DNA of 64,000 nucleotides from JBMNEH01 sp050948665 (GCA_050948665.1 JBMNEH010000001.1:1364001-1428000); one strand, 5' to 3'; positions 44,616 to 53,676 are shown, counted from the first letter of the stretch. Program-made: numbers and translations. Notes: generated from the letters alone by a model not told the origin.

Positions 44616-45663
44616 CAGAGTCAGAATCATCTATCTCACGAGGAGTTAAATCAATAAGATCAGCAGCTAAGCGGCGCTTACGCTCATCAATCGAAGCGTA
44701 GTGCCGTTTTGTCACATTGACATCCTTATGACCCAATACATCTGCTACAAGATAAATGTCTCCGGTTTTTCTGTATAAGTTTGTGCCAAAAGTGCTACGT
44801 AATTTATGGGGAGTAATGTGAGCGGTTATTTGTAATCCTTTTGTATATTTTTCAACTAATTTTTCAACTGCACGGGTCGTAATGCGTCGTTTTTGTAAAG
44901 AAAGAAAAAATGCGCGTTCGTGACCTTTTACAGGAATAATCGACTTCCTTTGCAAATAATATGTATACATCACATCATGTACCTGACGGTTAAAATACAA
45001 ATACATACTGTCACCGCCCTTACGAGTTACAAGAAATCGATTCTCCGAAAAATCAATACTATTTATATCTAAGGATACACATTCAGCGACACGTATACCT
45101 GTACCAAGAAGTAATGTCACAATGGCCGAGTCTCTGACCTGCGTCTTGCGATGAAAGCGTTTTTCATTCTCCGTGAGCGCTTCACCAGTCTCTACAAGAG
45201 AAATTAGCCTTTGTGCATCCGGCATCTCTAAGTAGACAATTGGCTTATCATGCAGTTTTGGTATCTGAATCACAGCTGCAGGATTCTGTGATATGTAACC
45301 ATGATTTTGAAGAAATTTAAAGAAAGATCGAAGGGCAATAAGTTTTCGTTTTTTTCCCGAATTTTGATTGCTACGGATGATAACCGGTGCATCTTCGGTT
45401 TCAGCCTGATATTTATATAAACTTAAATATTCAAGATAATAAGAAATTTCCCTGGATGTAATACTTTTAATATCTTGAAGGTCATAATCTCTTGGCGGCT
45501 TATCTGCTAAACCTTCACGAGTTTGCTGTAAATACCGGAAAAAAACCCGCAAGTCACAGGCGTAATTTAAGCGAGTAAGCAGCGTTGTCCGCGGTTCGGC
45601 ATCAATAAAAAAATCCATGCATAGCGATGGTAGCTCTGTGAGTACACGCCGGAAATCTTCCAC
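44572..45663 (-). CDS. Tyrosine recombinase (XerC/D-like)
   Basis: A 363-residue site-specific recombinase. An N-terminal SAM-like core-binding domain (about residues 1-110) is followed by the catalytic domain with Arg in LGTGIRVAEC, Lys in VTRKGG, His-x-x-Arg in PHKLRSTFGTNLY, His in LGHKDVN and the nucleophile Tyr in KRHYA. GTG 45663 is the first start in frame and has no good RBS; ATG 45618 would drop 15 residues. The family often sits next to lexA in Clostridia and may be a chromosomal resolvase, not a phage integrase; no att sites or phage genes are seen. The C-terminal tail is read from bases shared with the Cys-rich gene. Confidence 0.88.
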   Translation of the reverse strand: MEDFRRVLTELPSLCMDFFIDAEPRTTLLTRLNYACDLRVFFRYLQQTREGLADKPPRDYDLQDIKSITSREISYYLEYLSLYKYQAETEDAPVIIRSNQNSGKKRKLIALRSFFKFLQNHGYISQNPAAVIQIPKLHDKPIVYLEMPDAQRLISLVETGEALTENEKRFHRKTQVRDSAIVTLLLGTGIRVAECVSLDINSIDFSENRFLVTRKGGDSMYLYFNRQVHDVMYTYYLQRKSIIPVKGHERAFFLSLQKRRITTRAVEKLVEKYTKGLQITAHITPHKLRSTFGTNLYRKTGDIYLVADVLGHKDVNVTKRHYASIDERKRRLAADLIDLTPREIDDSDSVNPESPKDPPELHQ

Positions 45664-45707
45664 TAAGCGTTCTTGTGCAGTTAACCGTAATTTCTTGTTT
45701 TGTATGC

Positions 45708-45716
45708 TGTGGATAA
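45708..45716 (-). promoter_or_regulatory. DnaA-box-like site 1
   Basis: TTATCCACA on the minus strand, a perfect match to the DnaA box consensus, in the 98-base gap between rnhA and the recombinase gene. Confidence 0.4.
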
Positions 45717-45761
45717 CTTTTCACCCCCTTACTATTCGTAAAACATGAGTTTTGCGAATAG

Positions 45762-46229
45762 TTAAATCTCTTCCCTTTTCAGTGGATTTTCTGTGGATAA
45801 CTCCTTTAATGCTGTAGTCGCCAATGTGTCACAGCGATTGTTTTCTATATTATCCGCATGACCCTTTACTTTATTCCATATTATGCTGTGCTTTTCAGAC
45901 TGTTCGAATAAAGCCAGCCAAAGGTCCTGGTTCTCAACGGGTTTTTTCTTAGATGTTCTCCAACCGTTTTTTCGCCATCGTTGAATCCACTGTTGATTAA
46001 ACGCATTCACTAAGTAAGCACTGTCAGAATACAACTGTACCCTGCAAGGCTCTTTCAGTGACGTCAACGCTTCCAATGCAGCAGTAATCTCCATACGATT
46101 GTTGGTTGTGTGCGGATCTGCACCCGATATCTCTTTTCGATGTGTACCATATAATAGAACAGCTCCCCACCCTCCTACCCCGGGGTTGCCAGAGCAGGCG
46201 CCATCTGTGTAAATCCTGACTTCCTTCAT
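45762..46229 (-). CDS. rnhA: Ribonuclease HI
   Basis: A 155-residue nuclease that cuts RNA in RNA-DNA hybrids. The four acidic catalytic residues are visible: Asp in IYTDGACSGNPG, Glu in NNRMEITAALEAL, Asp in YSDSAYLVNAF and Asp in NNRCDTLATTA; the His loop is in VKGHADN. Full length. It starts seven bases after proC and is likely co-transcribed with it. Confidence 0.95.
   Translation of the reverse strand: MKEVRIYTDGACSGNPGVGGWGAVLLYGTHRKEISGADPHTTNNRMEITAALEALTSLKEPCRVQLYSDSAYLVNAFNQQWIQRWRKNGWRTSKKKPVENQDLWLALFEQSEKHSIIWNKVKGHADNIENNRCDTLATTALKELSTENPLKREEI
45792..45800 (-). promoter_or_regulatory. DnaA-box-like site 2
   Basis: A second perfect TTATCCACA on the minus strand, 84 bases from the first and in the same orientation, inside the 3' end of rnhA. 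Confidence 0.35.
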
Positions 46230-46235
46230 AGAGAA

Positions 46236-47051
46236 TTAGCCTTTCTTCACGTCGGAAGCTTTATCCGTAGCTGCAGCGACCGCATCCATCACAACACCAT
46301 TAAAACCGCCCTTTTCCAACTCATGAATTCCGGTGATAGTTGTACCACCCGGCGTCATTACCATATCCTTCAGCTGCCCTGGATGAATTCCACTTTCTAA
46401 TACCATTTTTGCGGAACCGAGAACAGTACGGGCTGCGAGGCGATAGGATATGTCAGAAGGAATACCTTTGAATAGGCCGCCATTCGCCAAAGCCGTAATA
46501 AACTGATATACAAAAGCCGGTCCGCTTCCACTCAGTCCGGTAACTGCTTCAAAAGATTCCTCCGGAAGCAGAAATATCTCTCCACAGCCTGCAAACAGTC
46601 TTTCAGCAAACGAAAACTCATCATCCCGTAAAGTATGCTGTGCATCCAATACCATACACCCCTCCCCTACCAACGCTGGTGTATTAGGCACAACTCGAAG
46701 AATCCGTACATTTTTATGAAGTTCTTTCAATATATCTTCTTTTGTCCAACCAGTTACAACCGAAATCAAGGCTTTTTGACCAGTCAGGTCATACTGCATA
46801 AGTTTAAGAGCATCCCGACAGACAAATGGTTTTACCGCAAGCAATATCAAATCCGCCTTCTTGCACAATTCAGACGAACTGGAGCAGGATATGACGCCGA
46901 GTTCCGACTCTAAACGGCCTGTAACTTCAGGGCGTATATCATATACAAAGACATCCTCCGGCGATATAGCCTGGGTATGTAAAGCGCCTTTCAAAATAGC
47001 CTGAGCAATATTTCCACTTCCGATAATACCAAGTTTCTTGTGAGTTTGCAT
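46236..47051 (-). CDS. proC: Pyrroline-5-carboxylate reductase
   Basis: A 271-residue enzyme that makes proline from pyrroline-5-carboxylate with NAD(P)H. Rossmann motif LGIIGSGNIAQAILKG, VVPNTPALVGEG, TGLSGSGPAFVYQFI and the C-terminal signature MTPGGTTITGIHELEKGGF. RBS AGGAGAG before the ATG. Divergent from the tRNA cluster; the gap of 68 bases holds the tRNA-Trp promoter. Confidence 0.95.
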   Translation of the reverse strand: MQTHKKLGIIGSGNIAQAILKGALHTQAISPEDVFVYDIRPEVTGRLESELGVISCSSSSELCKKADLILLAVKPFVCRDALKLMQYDLTGQKALISVVTGWTKEDILKELHKNVRILRVVPNTPALVGEGCMVLDAQHTLRDDEFSFAERLFAGCGEIFLLPEESFEAVTGLSGSGPAFVYQFITALANGGLFKGIPSDISYRLAARTVLGSAKMVLESGIHPGQLKDMVMTPGGTTITGIHELEKGGFNGVVMDAVAAATDKASDVKKG

Positions 47052-47073
47052 CTTTCTCTCCTAAAATTTACTG

Positions 47074-47102
47074 TTGACAAAACCGACAAATGCTGTTATA
47101 AT
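47074..47102 (+). promoter_or_regulatory. Sigma-A promoter for tRNA-Trp
   Basis: TTGACA (47074-47079), 17-base spacer, TATAAT (47097-47102): a consensus promoter 18 bases before the tRNA. Confidence 0.85.
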
Positions 47103-47119
47103 TTTGTTCGTTGCTGTGA

Positions 47120-47195
47120 AGGGGAGTAGCTCAATTGGCAGAGCAACGGTCTCCAAAACCGTAGGTTGCGTGTTCGATTCGCGTCTCCCCTGCCA
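47120..47195 (+). tRNA. tRNA-Trp (CCA)
   Basis: Acceptor AGGGGAG pairs with CTCCCCT, discriminator G, encoded CCA. Anticodon CCA at 47153-47155 in loop CTCCAAA. Confidence 0.96.
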
Positions 47196-47257
47196 GTTTA
47201 CACCTTACCATTGTATCCTACCAATGGATAGTTTGCAAGAAGATTCCATTGAGGGCC

Positions 47258-47286
47258 TTGACAAACTCCTTCCAACATGCTAAAAT
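47258..47286 (+). promoter_or_regulatory. Sigma-A promoter for the eight-tRNA cluster
   Basis: TTGACA (47258-47263), 17-base spacer, TAAAAT (47281-47286), in the 126-base gap between tRNA-Trp and tRNA-Pro. Confidence 0.8.
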
Positions 47287-47321
47287 CACTGCTGTTGCGC
47301 ATGATACGCATCGACGCAAGC

Positions 47322-47397
47322 CGGGGTGTGGCGCAGTTGGTAGCGTGCGTGCTTTGGGAGCATGAGGCCGCGGGTTCAAATCCCGCCACTCCGACCA
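47322..47397 (+). tRNA. tRNA-Pro (TGG)
   Basis: Acceptor CGGGGTG pairs with CACTCCG (one G-U), discriminator A, CCA encoded. Anticodon TGG at 47355-47357. Confidence 0.96.
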
Positions 47398-47401
47398 TCA
47401 A

Positions 47402-47476
47402 GACCCCTTGGTCAAGCGGTTAAGACATCGCCCTTTCACGGCGGTAACGGGGGTTCGATTCCCCCAGGGGTCACCA
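47402..47476 (+). tRNA. tRNA-Glu (TTC)
   Basis: Acceptor GACCCCT pairs with AGGGGTC, CCA encoded. Anticodon TTC at 47435-47437 in loop CTTTCAC. Confidence 0.96.
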
Positions 47477-47485
47477 TTTTGGTTT

Positions 47486-47562
<77 letters not shown>

Positions 47563-47571
47563 TCATTTTCC

Positions 47572-47648
47572 GGTCCGGTAGTTCAGCTGGTTAGAACGCT
47601 AGCCTGTCACGCTAGAGGTCGTGGGTTCGAGTCCCATTCGGATCGCCA
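47572..47648 (+). tRNA. tRNA-Asp (GTC)
   Basis: Acceptor GGTCCGG pairs with TCGGATC using two G-U pairs, discriminator G, CCA encoded. Anticodon GTC in loop CTGTCAC. Confidence 0.96.
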
Positions 47649-47652
47649 GCAA

Positions 47653-47728
47653 GCCTCGGTAGCTCAGTCGGTAGAGCAAGGGACTGAAAATCCCTGTGTC
47701 GACAGTTCGATTCTGTCCTGAGGCACCA
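47653..47728 (+). tRNA. tRNA-Phe (GAA)
   Basis: Acceptor GCCTCGG pairs with CTGAGGC, CCA encoded. Anticodon GAA in loop CTGAAAA. Confidence 0.96.
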
Positions 47729-47735
47729 TTATTTT

Positions 47736-47811
47736 GCTGGTGTAGCTCAATTGGCAGAGCAGCTGATTTGTAATCAGCAGGTTGCGGGTTCGAGTCCCAT
47801 CACCAGCTCCA
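47736..47811 (+). tRNA. tRNA-Thr (TGT)
   Basis: Acceptor GCTGGTG pairs with CACCAGC, discriminator T, CCA encoded. Anticodon TGT in loop TTTGTAA. Confidence 0.96.
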
Positions 47812-47832
47812 CCAGTTTCTACTTCAGCTTTT

Positions 47833-47917
<85 letters not shown>

Positions 47918-47921
47918 CCAT

Positions 47922-48008
47922 GCGAGAATGGCGGAATTGGCAGACGCGCTAGATTCAGGTTCTAGTGATCGCAAGGTCATGCAGGTTCAAGTCCTGTTTC
48001 TCGCACCA
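47922..48008 (+). tRNA. tRNA-Leu (CAG)
   Basis: Acceptor GCGAGAA pairs with TTCTCGC, long variable arm, CCA encoded. Anticodon CAG in the loop TTCAGGT. Last gene of the cluster. Confidence 0.95.
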
Positions 48009-48011
48009 AAT

Positions 48012-48048
48012 AAACACTGTTTAATGCATCATGTGTTAAACAGTGTTT
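48012..48048 (+). terminator. Terminator of the tRNA cluster
   Basis: Thirteen-bp stem AAACACTGTTTAA (48012-48024) with TTAAACAGTGTTT (48036-48048), then TTTTGTTTTC overlapping its end. Confidence 0.85.
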
Positions 48049-48273
48049 TGTTTTCAGGAAATATTCAAATTGTCAGTTATTTGATATCTATTAACGACAA
48101 CTGCGCCTATCTATCCTAAACATATTATCGGCTATAATGTAACTCTCATTAAACTTAAACACCGGATTGCGATGGCAATCTGTATTTGTCAATCTGAGGC
48201 CTGCATTACTTCAGTATTTCATGAGATTCCCTAAAAGCATTCTAGTTTACATTCAAAAACAGACATAGCCGCC

Positions 48274-49131
48274 CTACTGCAGATATTTCTCTTTCATAAA
48301 ACCTAAACATTCCAGAAAGCGTATAGCCAGACTTGGTCAAACACTGATCTGAATGTCATCCTAAGCCAATCCCATACCATTGTGCCCATGAGGAAAGATA
48401 TGGGTCTCGCACCACACCCCCCTACCGAATTAATGCTTCCGTCATTATAAGGGTATTCTCACAGGACACCACTTCGTCATCCGCAGTATACCAAAGAAAG
48501 CATGGGGCATATCCGGATGAACCTGCATGTCCGCACAGAAAAGTTCATCATCCCCGGAGAAATGCTTCCCAAGTAACGCTTCTCTTGAACCCATACGTGT
48601 CAGCGCAGGTTTCATGCTGATTACAGGGTAACATAAGATCACTGCATCTGGACGTGAGGAAAACCTGTCTATCGGATCATCTGCATGAATGCAGGGTCAT
48701 TCTCATATGAAGTTTCGACCGTTGCGGCCAAATGTTGCCGGCAGAAAATCCCAAGACAGCAATTTGTCCGGCTGAATATCAAACTCTGCAGCATGATATC
48801 TCAGCCAACGCATCGCACGAAAGGCATCAGCACGAGAGTATGGATCACCGTAAGGAAAAACGCGATAATTCAATATATAAGCTGGGAGACCCGCATTATT
48901 ACACATGGGGGCAATCGGTTCCGCTTCGTGAAAAGCTTTCATGCAATAACCCCCTCCTGGAAGTGTCGAATCTGCGCTATGTCTTCCTTAGCAAGAAGCG
49001 GGGTAGCAAGTTACGGAAGGAGCGTCCAGCCCGCTACCGAAGGAGGATAACACCATATCCCAACCGGGAGGTGTATCCCACAGCAGCCTTATATCCTTAT
49101 CCGGAAAGTTTTTCCATTCGATAATTTCCAT
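48274..49131 (-). pseudogene. Decayed alpha/beta-hydrolase (acetyl-esterase type)
   Basis: Homology is spread over three frames of the minus strand. The start ATG (49131) shares a base with the stop of the HAD gene, showing it was once co-translated. Frame 1 stops at TAA 48988-48990 after 47 codons. Then come LPGGGYC and EAEPIAPMCNNAGLPAYILN with NYRVFPYG (oxyanion and strand region), the nucleophile elbow GFSAG in a shifted frame at 48737-48751, MILCYPVISM with HPDMPHAFFGI (about 48480-48642), and the catalytic-His region HIFPHGHNGMGLA (48364-48402) followed by TAG, then FLECLGFMKEKYLQ to a stop at 48274. Total span fits a ~285-residue esterase. Multiple stops and shifts mean it is dead. Confidence 0.8.
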
Positions 49132-49967
49132 TATTCAAGCCTTCCCATTTCTGTACATTCCAAATAGACAGCTACATCTTTGAGTCGTGGGAATACCAGA
49201 GCTGGCCGTATTTTGGATACCGCTATGTCTTCCGGGGTTGCTTCGCCTGTCAAAACGCAAACTGATAGAAGACCATGACGCACGCCGGTAGCAATATCCG
49301 TATACAACCTGTCCCCGCATATGCAAATTTCCTCTTTCTGCATTCCTGTCATTTCCATTAATCCATCTACAATAGGAGCATTTGGTTTTCCGATAACTAC
49401 ATCAGCTTTCCGACCAGTAGATGCCTCAATGAACGCCATTATTGCGCCGATATCCGGGATGAAGCCGTTTTCAACTGGGCAGTTGAAATCCGGATGAGTT
49501 GCTATATATGGAAGTCCGGAGCGTATATAATCACAAACACGGGTCATCTTTTCATAATCTAAAGTTGTATCAAACCCGACAAGGACAACATCCGGATCTT
49601 CATCGGTTAATAGAATTCCATATTGCAGACACTCCCGTCTCAAGAATGCATTACCAAGAAGCCATACCTTCTTCCCCGGGTAAACTCTGCGTAAATACTG
49701 GCAGGCTGCCATTCCTGAGGTATAAATTTGTTCATCTGTGGCGTTGCATCCCATTCTTTGCAGCTTTTCCACATAATACGCACGGTCATGCGAGGAATTG
49801 TTTGTCATAAAAACTATACTGACTCCCCTACTCTGCATTATATTGTAGAAGTCTAATGCGCCATCTAAAAGGCGATCCCCCAAGTAAAACGTGCCATCCA
49901 TGTCCAATGCAAAACAGCGTATAGTCTTCAACTTCCGTAACGCTTCTTTTGTATTAATTAAATCCAT
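49131..49967 (-). CDS. HAD-IIA family sugar/nucleotide phosphatase (NagD-like)
   Basis: A 278-residue phosphatase. HAD motif I is FALDMDGTFYLGDRLLDGA with the nucleophile and acid Asp; motif II FMTNNSS; motif III Lys in VVIGKPNAP; motif IV CGDRLYTDIATG. The C2 cap between motifs II and III places it in the NagD/AraL/PGP group, with broad sugar-phosphate or nucleotide-phosphate activity. ATG 49967 follows GAGGAGGGGAAT. Its stop overlaps the start of the esterase pseudogene, so the two were an operon. Confidence 0.9.
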   Translation of the reverse strand: MDLINTKEALRKLKTIRCFALDMDGTFYLGDRLLDGALDFYNIMQSRGVSIVFMTNNSSHDRAYYVEKLQRMGCNATDEQIYTSGMAACQYLRRVYPGKKVWLLGNAFLRRECLQYGILLTDEDPDVVLVGFDTTLDYEKMTRVCDYIRSGLPYIATHPDFNCPVENGFIPDIGAIMAFIEASTGRKADVVIGKPNAPIVDGLMEMTGMQKEEICICGDRLYTDIATGVRHGLLSVCVLTGEATPEDIAVSKIRPALVFPRLKDVAVYLECTEMGRLE

Positions 49968-50433
49968 ATTCCCCTCCTCTGCTCAAAGAGATTATAACAC
50001 AGCCGTACTTTCTTTTCACCTTTTATATACGGTGTTGAAGTTATACCGGAAATGGTATACTATACTATAAGGTATTTGGTCGACATGAGAGAGACTTAAC
50101 CGATATATCGACCTAGGAGCCAGCGCTGACTTTTGTGACAGCCTGAGAGTTAATGGAGAAAATACAGACACATGTATGTCGCAAAACAGAAATCATCAAA
50201 GATACTAGCATAGCATTCTATGCATCCGATGTGTCAATATGGGTTAAGGCTACTCTATTTTGTGTGGAAACAATTAACGGCACAGAGCTTCGCGCAAAGC
50301 CGGAGCAGACAATAATCGCAATATAAATTCTATATACCATCTATGAAATCGGATCGCATTGTCCAACTACTGTATTTCGATTAAATACATCTTCTTTCAT
50401 GTAATAGGCTATTGATCGATGGAGGAGGCAATC
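49968..50433. other. 466-base intergenic region between HAD and serine hydrolase genes
   Basis: Divergent region with no coding frame. The left end holds the HAD promoter (49991-50019). Around 50035-50080 are short inverted repeats (ATACC/GGTAT) and a plus-strand TATACT that may start a leader of roughly 350 bases before the serine hydrolase. No riboswitch class was recognised. Confidence 0.5.
49991..50019 (-). promoter_or_regulatory. Probable promoter for the HAD phosphatase
   Basis: GTGAAA (50019-50014), 17-base spacer, TATAAT (49996-49991) on the minus strand. Perfect -10, 4/6 -35. Confidence 0.6.
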
Positions 50434-52185
50434 ATGGATCTAAAAACAAATACTGCGGCTTTTTCTCTGTTAAGGCAAATCTTGAACAGCGAAACTGCAA
50501 CTATATCACATATCAACACGCGGCCACAGAAGCCACGTTTTATCCCTTCGAAGATTCTGCAACCATTTGAGCGCACCGCACCTGAAACAGAAGGCGTCTC
50601 TTCGTCACGAATCGCTTCCTTCATACAGAAGTTGAGAAATGATAATGAGCTTGACCCACATGGCCTTATTGTACTTCGAAACGGTAAAATTCTTTGCCAG
50701 ACTGCTTTCGGCGCTTATCAACAGGATATATGGCATGTCACCCACTCTGCATGCAAAAGCATAACCTGCTTAGCCATTGGAATGCTTGTGAGTGAAGGAA
50801 AACTACATCTGGAAGATAAATTAATCGATTTGCTTCCAGAGCACGTGACAAGGCTGGGTAAGCTCACCCACAAGGGGATTACTCTGCGCCATCTTCTGAC
50901 AATGACAAGCGGAGTGCTTTTTAATGAAGCCGGATCTGTTACGGAAACAAACTGGGTTAAGTGTTTTATGGAGTCCGCTGTTATTACTGAACCGGGCAAA
51001 ACTTTTAACTATAACAGCATGAACACATACATACTGAGCGCCATTGTTAAAGCAATTTCCGGAGAAGATTTAACAGCGTATCTAAAACCCCGGCTTTTCA
51101 TACCATTGGGAATCGAGAACATTTTCTGGGAGAAATGCCCCATGGGAATCGAAAAAGGTGGATGGGGTCTCTACATCTTGCCAGAAGACATGGCGAAAAT
51201 CGGTCAGTTGGTTTTACAGAAAGGGAAATGGAAAGACCGTCAACTCATATCCGCCGCATGGATCGAGGACGCCACTTCCGCTCATGTGCATCCGTCGTCT
51301 GAGTTAGGTAACTATGATTACGGTTATCAGATATGGGTCGGTAGAGCCGACTCCTGCTTCTTATTTAACGGAATGTTTGGACAAAATGTACTGGGGTTTT
51401 GGGATAGCCAAGTATTACTCGTTACAAATTCCGGCAATAACGAGTTGTTTCAGCAGAGCAATTTCTATCAGTATGCTTCTGCGTACTTTGGAAATGTCGC
51501 AAAGCTTGACGCCGTTCAGAAAGAAGATGCAACTATTTCTCTTTCAGAAGCTTATAGGTTTGCAGCAAAAGACCATCACGGCAACCAAAGCGGTCTGCTG
51601 CAAACCCTGTATAAAACCCCTGTTATGCCTCGAGCGCAGATTTTTTATACATATTTAAATGAGAAATCTTTCGTCACACATGATACAAAGGCCTTATCAG
51701 TCGGTGTATATCCCCTATTCGCTCAAATTGTACAGAATAATTACACCAAGGGAGTGTCAGGTATCATGTTTTCTGTAGAAAAACGAAAATTATACATGAT
51801 TATTGCAGAAGCAGGCGCTATATATAAATTACCTGTTTCTGAAAAAGAACCTCAGTACACTGAAATAAACCATCATGGTGAGATTCACCAGGTCGCTGTA
51901 CAGTCTTCTTTTAGCTGGAATGAAGACCAGATTCTTGTATTAAAGACGCGTATTTCATATTTGGAATCTTCCAGCGCCCGCCTGATTCGGTTCTATTTTT
52001 ACCCGGACAGGCTTGTCACTCGCTGGAGTGAAACACCAGGGCTGCCTTGTTTAATCAGAGCTCTGGTCGCGGTCAAAGAGCGTTTCTCTATTATCAATGC
52101 TTTAGTGGATAGAAATGACGAAGAATTCCTACAATACCGTATGAAGCGGGTTTTTGAGCCAGAAATCATCTTTACGGAAAACTGA
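50434..52185 (+). CDS. Serine hydrolase, beta-lactamase/class C PBP-like
   Basis: A 583-residue protein. The first ~360 residues form the serine beta-lactamase-like domain: SxxK motif HSACKSITC (Ser 105, Lys 108), the Tyr-x-Asn motif FNYNSMNTY, TMTSGVLFNE, and GWGLYILPEDMAKIGQLVLQ. No signal peptide, so it appears cytosolic, which fits esterase or peptidase relatives better than a resistance beta-lactamase. The last ~200 residues are a beta-rich C-terminal domain. ATG 50434 is set by GGAGGAGG; an ATG at 50419 overlaps that RBS and is rejected. Substrate unknown. Confidence 0.85.
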   Translation: MDLKTNTAAFSLLRQILNSETATISHINTRPQKPRFIPSKILQPFERTAPETEGVSSSRIASFIQKLRNDNELDPHGLIVLRNGKILCQTAFGAYQQDIWHVTHSACKSITCLAIGMLVSEGKLHLEDKLIDLLPEHVTRLGKLTHKGITLRHLLTMTSGVLFNEAGSVTETNWVKCFMESAVITEPGKTFNYNSMNTYILSAIVKAISGEDLTAYLKPRLFIPLGIENIFWEKCPMGIEKGGWGLYILPEDMAKIGQLVLQKGKWKDRQLISAAWIEDATSAHVHPSSELGNYDYGYQIWVGRADSCFLFNGMFGQNVLGFWDSQVLLVTNSGNNELFQQSNFYQYASAYFGNVAKLDAVQKEDATISLSEAYRFAAKDHHGNQSGLLQTLYKTPVMPRAQIFYTYLNEKSFVTHDTKALSVGVYPLFAQIVQNNYTKGVSGIMFSVEKRKLYMIIAEAGAIYKLPVSEKEPQYTEINHHGEIHQVAVQSSFSWNEDQILVLKTRISYLESSSARLIRFYFYPDRLVTRWSETPGLPCLIRALVAVKERFSIINALVDRNDEEFLQYRMKRVFEPEIIFTEN

Positions 52186-52636
52186 ATTTGTTATAATTCA
52201 TGAAGTTGTATATGCCAGTAGAAAGTAATTTCGTGCGATTGAAGATTTGTATTGTGCGTCATTTTCCGGTGATTTTGGTATATTTGTTGTGCGAAGAACA
52301 TCTTATATAAAACATACTCAGAGATTCTCTTCTGCCAGAACTAAGAATTCGTTCTATTATGACAAATGGATAGCAAATTACTGTGCTTGGGAAAGACTAC
52401 AGTTTTTTCGCAGCAGTAATTATCAGGTATTTGGTTGTGTTATTCTATATAGTCATGAACGGAGAACTAGAATATACTATAAACACAACACAAAGAGAAT
52501 GTTCCTTCTATCAAGGAAACATTCTCTCTTGCTATCATTTTCTGTTACATGTGCAACCATTACGTGAGTTTTCTATAGAGCACTTCTCATGCAACAAGAC
52601 GGAATACCTTCAAAAGTATCAAAACTGTTTTCTTCC
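52186..52636. other. 451-base intergenic region between convergent genes
   Basis: AT-rich, no supported gene. It contains the hairpin at 52494-52527; nothing else was recognised. Confidence 0.55.
52494..52527. terminator. Hairpin between convergent serine hydrolase and DUF1002 genes
   Basis: AGAGAATGTTCCTT (52494-52507), five-base loop, AAGGAAACATTCTCT (52513-52527) with one bulged A. T-rich on the plus side after CTTGCTATC; plausibly serves both strands. Confidence 0.6.
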
Positions 52637-53596
52637 TCAATTATTCTTTCCGAAAAGATTCCGCAACCAGTCACCAAGCTTAATAAAGAATTGCACTATT
52701 TTTTGAACGACAGATAGCGCCTCTTGGTTCTTTTGCTGTAGGGTATCCATGTTCTGCTTAAATCTTACAATCTGTTGGAAGAATTGTTGCGGATCAATAT
52801 CCAGTGCAGCAATTTTTTGTATCACTTCGAGGATCTGTTCCACCTGTTCATCTGTCAATGATATATTTTGTGCGGCGGCGATATCCCGGATCGCTTTACG
52901 TATCTCATCCGGATTCGTCAATGACTTTTCAAGGACCTCGGCCTTAATCTCAGCCATAAGCGCAGCAGCTTCCTCGCTACCAAACAGCTCGCCCAACTCA
53001 CCCGTTGTAATCAGTTCCGCACTTGCGGCATCTTTTGCCGATTCGCTGAGCTCAACACCACTGGCGCTCTCATAGGCTTTATAAACACCAGCAAGCGCAG
53101 CGGTTCCGGAAACACTTAAGGGGGCTGCCACAATTACCTTTGCGTTGGCAATTCCTGCAGTTATAAGAGCATTTGTATACATTGAAGGAGAGACCCAGTT
53201 AATATTATGTGTATCAACACGAATACCGTAGCCCTCTTCTTCCATGACAATATAAACTGAGGACAAAGAACGGGAACCGATTTTATCCGCAGAAATATAA
53301 CTGTCAAGCAAGGCATGTTCGTCCTCAATATGCACATACACGATCCCGATAGCTTCAGCCTCACTCATTGTGAGACCCATATACTTCAGTACTTGTTCTT
53401 TCTGTTTCTCTGTAAGGTTGTACCCTAAACACACAGTACTTTTCATAGGCCTGGTAGTCTCATCAGGATCCGACGTTGAAGCAGCTTCAGGTGTTTCAGT
53501 AGCTGCAGCACCCTCTCCGTCTGCCAAGGCAATGCTTCTACCGATACCGCCGGTTAATAAAATCAATGCAAATATAAATACAAAAAGCTTTTTCAT
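52637..53596 (-). CDS. DUF1002 secreted protein
   Basis: A 319-residue exported protein. Signal peptide MKKLFVFIFALILLTGGIG with a cleavage site near ALAD; a short Thr/Glu-rich spacer; then the DUF1002 core with VCLGYNLTEKQKEQVLKYMG, SRSLSSVYIVMEEEGYGIRV, INWVSPSMYTNALITAGIAN, VIVAAPLSVSGTAALAGVYK and long helices to the end. The family has no known function. RBS GGAGG. A promoter precedes it. Confidence 0.87.
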   Translation of the reverse strand: MKKLFVFIFALILLTGGIGRSIALADGEGAAATETPEAASTSDPDETTRPMKSTVCLGYNLTEKQKEQVLKYMGLTMSEAEAIGIVYVHIEDEHALLDSYISADKIGSRSLSSVYIVMEEEGYGIRVDTHNINWVSPSMYTNALITAGIANAKVIVAAPLSVSGTAALAGVYKAYESASGVELSESAKDAASAELITTGELGELFGSEEAAALMAEIKAEVLEKSLTNPDEIRKAIRDIAAAQNISLTDEQVEQILEVIQKIAALDIDPQQFFQQIVRFKQNMDTLQQKNQEALSVVQKIVQFFIKLGDWLRNLFGKNN

Positions 53597-53637
53597 GTTT
53601 TCTTACCTCCAAAGCAAGCATTACAGCTTACGAGTTA

Positions 53638-53666
53638 AGTATGCCATAAGAAAATGAAATATGCAA
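53638..53666 (-). promoter_or_regulatory. Promoter for the DUF1002 gene
   Basis: TTGCAT (53666-53661), 17-base spacer, CATACT (53643-53638), minus strand. Confidence 0.5.
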
Positions 53667-53676
53667 GCCAACTAAA

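Noticed and set aside
45618..45730. A frame starting at a GTG after GGGGGTG in front of the recombinase
   Set aside because: It is out of frame with the recombinase and ends within a few dozen codons.
52247..52706. Overlapping plus-strand frames of about 106 codons
   Set aside because: No RBS, poor composition, and they run through a hairpin terminator and into the DUF1002 gene.
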